In this document: piece by piece, positions 6,953 through 9,951 of the stretch | Layout: every line of letters begins with the position of its first letter | Numbering within the stretch: position 1 is the first letter of the stretch | Assembly: GCA_964568355.1 (NCBI GenBank) | Contig: CAZMRK010000153.1 | Coordinates: 1 to 9,951, forward strand | DNA from: JAJPJX01 sp964568355 | GTDB taxonomy: Bacteria > Acidobacteriota > Terriglobia > Bryobacterales > Bryobacteraceae | Direction: 5' to 3' | DNA: 9,951 nucleotides | The notes under the pieces: model-generated | The model's input: only the letters and a program-made list of their open reading frames with translations | The model's database searches: none | Told to the model about the DNA's origin: nothing | Position numbers and translations under genes: made by a program

Positions 6953-7588
6953 TTACCCCCAAAGAAGAAATAGAGCCATCAGAAAAATCCACAGCGCATC
7001 CAGAAAGTGCCAGTAGAGTACGCTGACCTCCACCGCCGTGCGCTTTCCGGGACCGAGCCGCAGCCGCAGCGCCTGCACGCTGACCCAAGCCAGCGCAGCG
7101 ACGCCTCCCAGCAGGTGAATGCCGTGAGTAGCGGTGAACAGATAGAAAAACGAGCTGCCCGGATTGCTGGCCAGATAGATGCCTGCCGCCTTTAATTGTT
7201 GCCAGGCATACGCCTGCCCGGTGAGGAACAGCACGCCCAGAACAGTGCCCGCGGTCCAGTATTGGTTAAAAGCCGACCGGAAGCCCGCCCGCAGCCGCCT
7301 CCGCGCGATCTCCAGCGCCGCGCTCGAAGCCAGCAGGGCGGCAGTATTGGCAAAGAGTATGCGCGGCACCGGGACCGTGACCCAGTCGTTCGACATCCCG
7401 CGGCGCACTACATATGCGCTGGTCAGGGCGGCGAACATCATGGTGACGGCCGCCAGCAGAACGATCATGCCGGTAATCGAAGCCCGGCGCGAAGCACCCC
7501 GGCCTCCCGGAGCGCCGCCGCCAAAATCTCCCGTATCCGGCGGAAGCGGCGGCCCCTTGACAACATCTTTGGTGAGTGACCCAGGCAT
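6953..7588 (-). CDS. Cytochrome c oxidase subunit III, first copy (divergent)
   Basis: The product is 211 residues, a second member of the subunit III family directly upstream of the more canonical one. It has a Gly/Pro-rich N-terminus (~10-32) and five helices (about 38-60, 77-95, 112-129, 146-170 and 188-210). The diagnostic parts are TATHGIHLLGGVAAL in helix 4 and VLYWHFLDALWIFLMAL in helix 5. Two conserved carboxylates seen in the family, and kept in the neighbour as D37 and E121, are non-acidic here by eye alignment: V48 (AVTMMFAALTSAY) and A128 (GQAYAWQQL). The MMFA.LTSAY.VR pattern is, from memory, typical of a divergent subunit III branch in several phyla, so this is probably a true second type and not a decaying copy. 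It begins 24 bases after the coxA stop. Confidence 0.87.
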   Translation of the reverse strand: MPGSLTKDVVKGPPLPPDTGDFGGGAPGGRGASRRASITGMIVLLAAVTMMFAALTSAYVVRRGMSNDWVTVPVPRILFANTAALLASSAALEIARRRLRAGFRSAFNQYWTAGTVLGVLFLTGQAYAWQQLKAAGIYLASNPGSSFFYLFTATHGIHLLGGVAALAWVSVQALRLRLGPGKRTAVEVSVLYWHFLDALWIFLMALFLLWG

Positions 7589-7612
7589 GATCCTATTATC
7601 CCAGCGGCGCCG

Positions 7613-9379
7613 TTACTGCGCCGTCTTTACCGGGTCGGTCTGCATTACGTAATCCTGCGGAGCCCCGGGGACACCGTACTCATAAGCGCCCCGATAGACT
7701 ACCGGCTCATGCCCGCCGAAATTATCGAACGGCGGCGGGGATGGAATCGTCCACTCGAGCGTGGTTGCCTCCCACGGATTGACCGTCGCCTTAGCGCCCT
7801 TCTTCAAGCTCCAGAACAGGTTGATCAGAAACAGAATCTGCGCCGCCGCCGTGAAGTAGGCAGCATGCGTCATGAAGGTGTGCACCGGCATCAGCGAGTT
7901 CATGAACTCGAAATTGCTGAAATCCGAATAGCGCCGGGGATTGCCGCCGATGCCCAGGAAATGCATCGGCGTGAAGATCGCATAGACTCCCAGGAACGTC
8001 AGGTAAAAGTGGATCTTTCCGATCTTCTCGTTCATCATCCGCCCGAACATCTTCGGAAACCAGTAGTAGGTTCCGGCGAACATACCGAAAATCGCGGCCA
8101 CGCCCATGATCATGTGAAAATGGCCGACCACGAAGTAGGTGTCGTGGAAGTACAGATCGAGCGCGGGCTGTCCCAGAAAGATTCCGCTCAGCCCGCCGGT
8201 CACAAACAGCGAGACAAACCCCAGCGCGAACATCATCGCCGTGGTGAAGCGGATCTTGCCGCCCCACAACGTTCCGATCCAGTTAAACGTCTTGATCGCC
8301 GAGGGCACCCCGATCGTCATGGTGAGCACCGAAAAGGCGAAGGCCGAATACGGGCTCATCCCGCTCATGAACATGTGGTGGCCCCAAACCAGAAAGCCCA
8401 AAAAGCCGATAGACAGAATCGCGTACACCATGGCGCGATAACCAAAAATCGGCTTGCGCGAAAAGGTCGAGAGCAACTGGGAAGTGACGCCCATCCCGGG
8501 CAGAATCGCGATGTACACCTCCGGGTGCCCGAAGAACCAGAACAGGTGCTGCCACAGCAGAGGCGATCCGCCCTTGTGGTGAATGATCTGATCGCTGACC
8601 ACCAGTCCCGCCGGGATGAAAAAGCTGGTGCCGCCGGTCCGGTCCAGCAGCAGCAGGATTCCCGCTGCCAGCAGCACGGCGAAGCCGAACAGCCCCAGGA
8701 TGGCGGTGACAAACCAGGTCCACACCGTTAGCGGCATCCGCATCAGCGACATTCCTTTGGCGCGCAGGTCCAGCGTGGTGGCGATAAAATTGATCGCGCC
8801 CATCAGCGAGGCTCCGCAGAAAATCGCGATGCTGATGATCCACAGGTTCTGCCCCATCCCTTCCCCAGGCCCCGAGATGGCACCGACACCGCTCAACGGA
8901 GGATAAGCGGTCCAGCCTGCCAGCGGAGCGCCTCCGGCCACGAAGAAAGCCGCGACCATTACCACCAGCGCCAGCAGCGTCGTCCAGAAGGAGAGCATGT
9001 TCAGTGTCGGGAAGGCCATATCCTCGGCGCCGATCTGGATCGGCAGAAAATAGTTCCCGAAACCGGACTGTGGAGCCGTGGTCAACACAAAAAAGACCAT
9101 GATCGTCCCATGCATGGTCATTAGCGAGAGGTACAACTCCGGTGTCATGATGCCCCCGGCAGCCGCCGTGGGCCATAGTTTTTCGAACCAAGCCACTTTG
9201 GCATCCGGATGCACCATGTGGAAGCGCATGAGCAGCGAGAGCATCATGCCCAGAAGGACCGAGAACAAGGCCAGAAAATAATACTGAATTCCGATTACCT
9301 TGTGGTCTTTGCTGAAAATGTATTTCCGGATAAAACCGGTGGGCGCTTGATGTGCGCTATGTACGGCCGGCGAGGACAT
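7613..9379 (-). CDS. coxA: Cytochrome c oxidase subunit I (heme a/a3-CuB core, A1 type)
   Basis: The product is 588 residues with about 12 membrane helices and all expected catalytic residues. Heme a ligands are H90 (MTMHGT) and H422. The heme a3 ligand is H420 (VVGHFHM). CuB ligands are H285, H334 and H335, with Y289 placed for the His-Tyr cross-link. The GHPEVY motif carries E287, which marks the A1 class of proton-pumping oxidases. D-channel residues N109, D120 and N127 (NYFLP, AEDMAFPTLN) and K-channel residues S360 and K363 (VPSAIKTF) are present. R482 and R483 (GNPRRY) would contact heme propionates. The enzyme reduces O2 to water with electrons from cytochrome c via CuA and pumps protons. 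The C-terminal tail (~530-588) has the common TLEWTIPSPPPFDNF motif. The ATG at 9379 lies 68 bases after coxB with only a weak GGGGAA upstream. Confidence 0.97.
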   Translation of the reverse strand: MSSPAVHSAHQAPTGFIRKYIFSKDHKVIGIQYYFLALFSVLLGMMLSLLMRFHMVHPDAKVAWFEKLWPTAAAGGIMTPELYLSLMTMHGTIMVFFVLTTAPQSGFGNYFLPIQIGAEDMAFPTLNMLSFWTTLLALVVMVAAFFVAGGAPLAGWTAYPPLSGVGAISGPGEGMGQNLWIISIAIFCGASLMGAINFIATTLDLRAKGMSLMRMPLTVWTWFVTAILGLFGFAVLLAAGILLLLDRTGGTSFFIPAGLVVSDQIIHHKGGSPLLWQHLFWFFGHPEVYIAILPGMGVTSQLLSTFSRKPIFGYRAMVYAILSIGFLGFLVWGHHMFMSGMSPYSAFAFSVLTMTIGVPSAIKTFNWIGTLWGGKIRFTTAMMFALGFVSLFVTGGLSGIFLGQPALDLYFHDTYFVVGHFHMIMGVAAIFGMFAGTYYWFPKMFGRMMNEKIGKIHFYLTFLGVYAIFTPMHFLGIGGNPRRYSDFSNFEFMNSLMPVHTFMTHAAYFTAAAQILFLINLFWSLKKGAKATVNPWEATTLEWTIPSPPPFDNFGGHEPVVYRGAYEYGVPGAPQDYVMQTDPVKTAQ

Positions 9380-9398
9380 TGCATTTCCCCATCATCGA

Positions 9399-9413
9399 CG
9401 GGCTGAAAGCCCG
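9399..9413. repeat. Short palindrome between coxB and coxA
   Basis: CGGGCT, loop GAA, AGCCCG form a perfect 6-bp stem in the 68-bp gap between coxB and coxA. No T-run follows on the minus strand, so a terminator is unlikely. It could be a REP-like palindrome or an mRNA processing or stability hairpin that sets different subunit levels. Confidence 0.45.
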
Positions 9414-9447
9414 CCTTCGTGCTGAAAATCAGGGCCCCGATCAAAAG

Positions 9448-9951
9448 CTATTTCGCGGCTGCCTGTTCTTCTTTCCACTTCTCGAAATCCGCTTCAGACA
9501 TCACCTGCAGAGTACTACGCATTTGGAAGTGCCCTAAGCCGCAGAGTTCGGAACAGGGGATTTCATATACGCCGATCTTGTCGGCGGTGAAGTGGAATGG
9601 GATCTCCATCCCTGGTACCAGATCCTGCTTGAGACGCAGTTCCCGGACGAAGAAATTGTGGATCACGTCGCGCGTATGCAGGATCAGCTTTACCGGCTTG
9701 CCGGCCGGCACCTTCAGCGACGCGCTCACCAGATCGTCTTTGGCCGCGGGATCTTTGTCGTCCAGTCCGAACGGGTTCCCGCCGGCATCGTTAATCAGCT
9801 TCAGGACCGAGCGGCCGAAACGGCCGTCTTTTCCGGGATAACGGAACGACCAGGCAAACTGCTTCCCCAGTACTTCAATCGGAATCGCGTCGGGCGGGCT
9901 CTCGGTCCAATGCACCGAAGCCCAAATGCGCGTTCCCATCAGTACCAGCCC
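9448..9951 (-). CDS. coxB: Cytochrome c oxidase subunit II, CuA domain (partial, 5' end outside window)
   Basis: The visible part is 167 residues and open to the window edge; the Met at 9939 is probably internal. The fragment begins just after the expected membrane helices and covers the extracytoplasmic cupredoxin domain. All CuA ligands are present: H98 (DVIHNFF), C133, E135, C137, H141 and M144 in the CSELCGLGHFQM motif (fragment numbering). The KQFAWSFRYPG stretch corresponds to the aromatic region where cytochrome c docks. This subunit accepts electrons from cytochrome c and passes them to heme a in CoxA. A Lys/Asp-rich insertion (LDDKDPAAKDDL) lies between two strands. No cytochrome c domain follows; the protein ends soon after CuA with EKWKEEQAAAK. 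It is the first gene visible in the oxidase operon; the promoter and any earlier genes are outside. Confidence 0.95.
   Translation of the reverse strand, partial: GLVLMGTRIWASVHWTESPPDAIPIEVLGKQFAWSFRYPGKDGRFGRSVLKLINDAGGNPFGLDDKDPAAKDDLVSASLKVPAGKPVKLILHTRDVIHNFFVRELRLKQDLVPGMEIPFHFTADKIGVYEIPCSELCGLGHFQMRSTLQVMSEADFEKWKEEQAAAK

Noticed and set aside
6293..6973. Open frame of 226 codons on the plus strand opposite the second subunit III gene
   Set aside because: It has the same His/Arg/Gln-rich composition as the other antisense frames and no family match, and it covers a certain minus-strand gene.
7709..8731. Open frame of 340 codons on the plus strand opposite coxA
   Set aside because: Its translation is low-complexity, rich in Arg, His and Gln, as expected from the complement of a membrane protein gene. 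CoxA is unmistakable on the other strand.

Overview
The window reads as a high-GC, soil-type bacterial chromosome, most likely an acidobacterium of the Bryobacter/Solibacter kind. The main clue is a PadR regulator followed directly by an 888-residue ABC permease of the ADOP type (acidobacterial duplicated orphan permease) with no ATPase gene beside it. A sulfatase fused to TPR repeats fits the same kind of genome. This placement is inferred from gene content, not from a phylogenetic marker.

Layout. Bases 1-2523 (+ strand) hold the 3' end of a sulfatase-TPR gene and, overlapping it by 4 bases (ATGA), a Tat-exported enolase-superfamily protein related to mannonate dehydratase/RspA. Bases 2535-5559 (- strand) hold a two-gene unit, padR then the ADOP permease, separated by one base. 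It converges on the first pair with an 11-base gap. Bases 5560-5723 are intergenic. They hold a candidate padR promoter/operator and most of a 145-bp inverted-repeat element (5617-5761). Bases 5724-9951 (- strand) hold an aa3-type (A1) cytochrome c oxidase operon in the order coxB (5' end outside the window), coxA, a first subunit III, a second subunit III, subunit IV, and a small CxxC membrane protein.

How the genes work together. The oxidase operon supplies the CuA subunit, the heme a/a3-CuB core, two subunit III paralogues and the small subunit IV. The last gene is coupled to subunit IV by another ATGA overlap. Its last 11 codons and stop codon come from the inverted repeat, so a mobile or repetitive sequence has reshaped the operon's 3' end. 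The padR-ADOP pair looks like a self-contained regulator and membrane module. The sulfatase and enolase-like pair probably acts outside the cytoplasm on sulfated or acidic sugars.

Points most worth a second look are the repeat element and the coding tail it donated, the small CxxC protein, the loss of conserved carboxylates in one of the two subunit III paralogues, the apparent His-to-Gln changes in the enolase-like active site, and the inverted repeat on the padR promoter. I did not find a clearly new multi-gene system.
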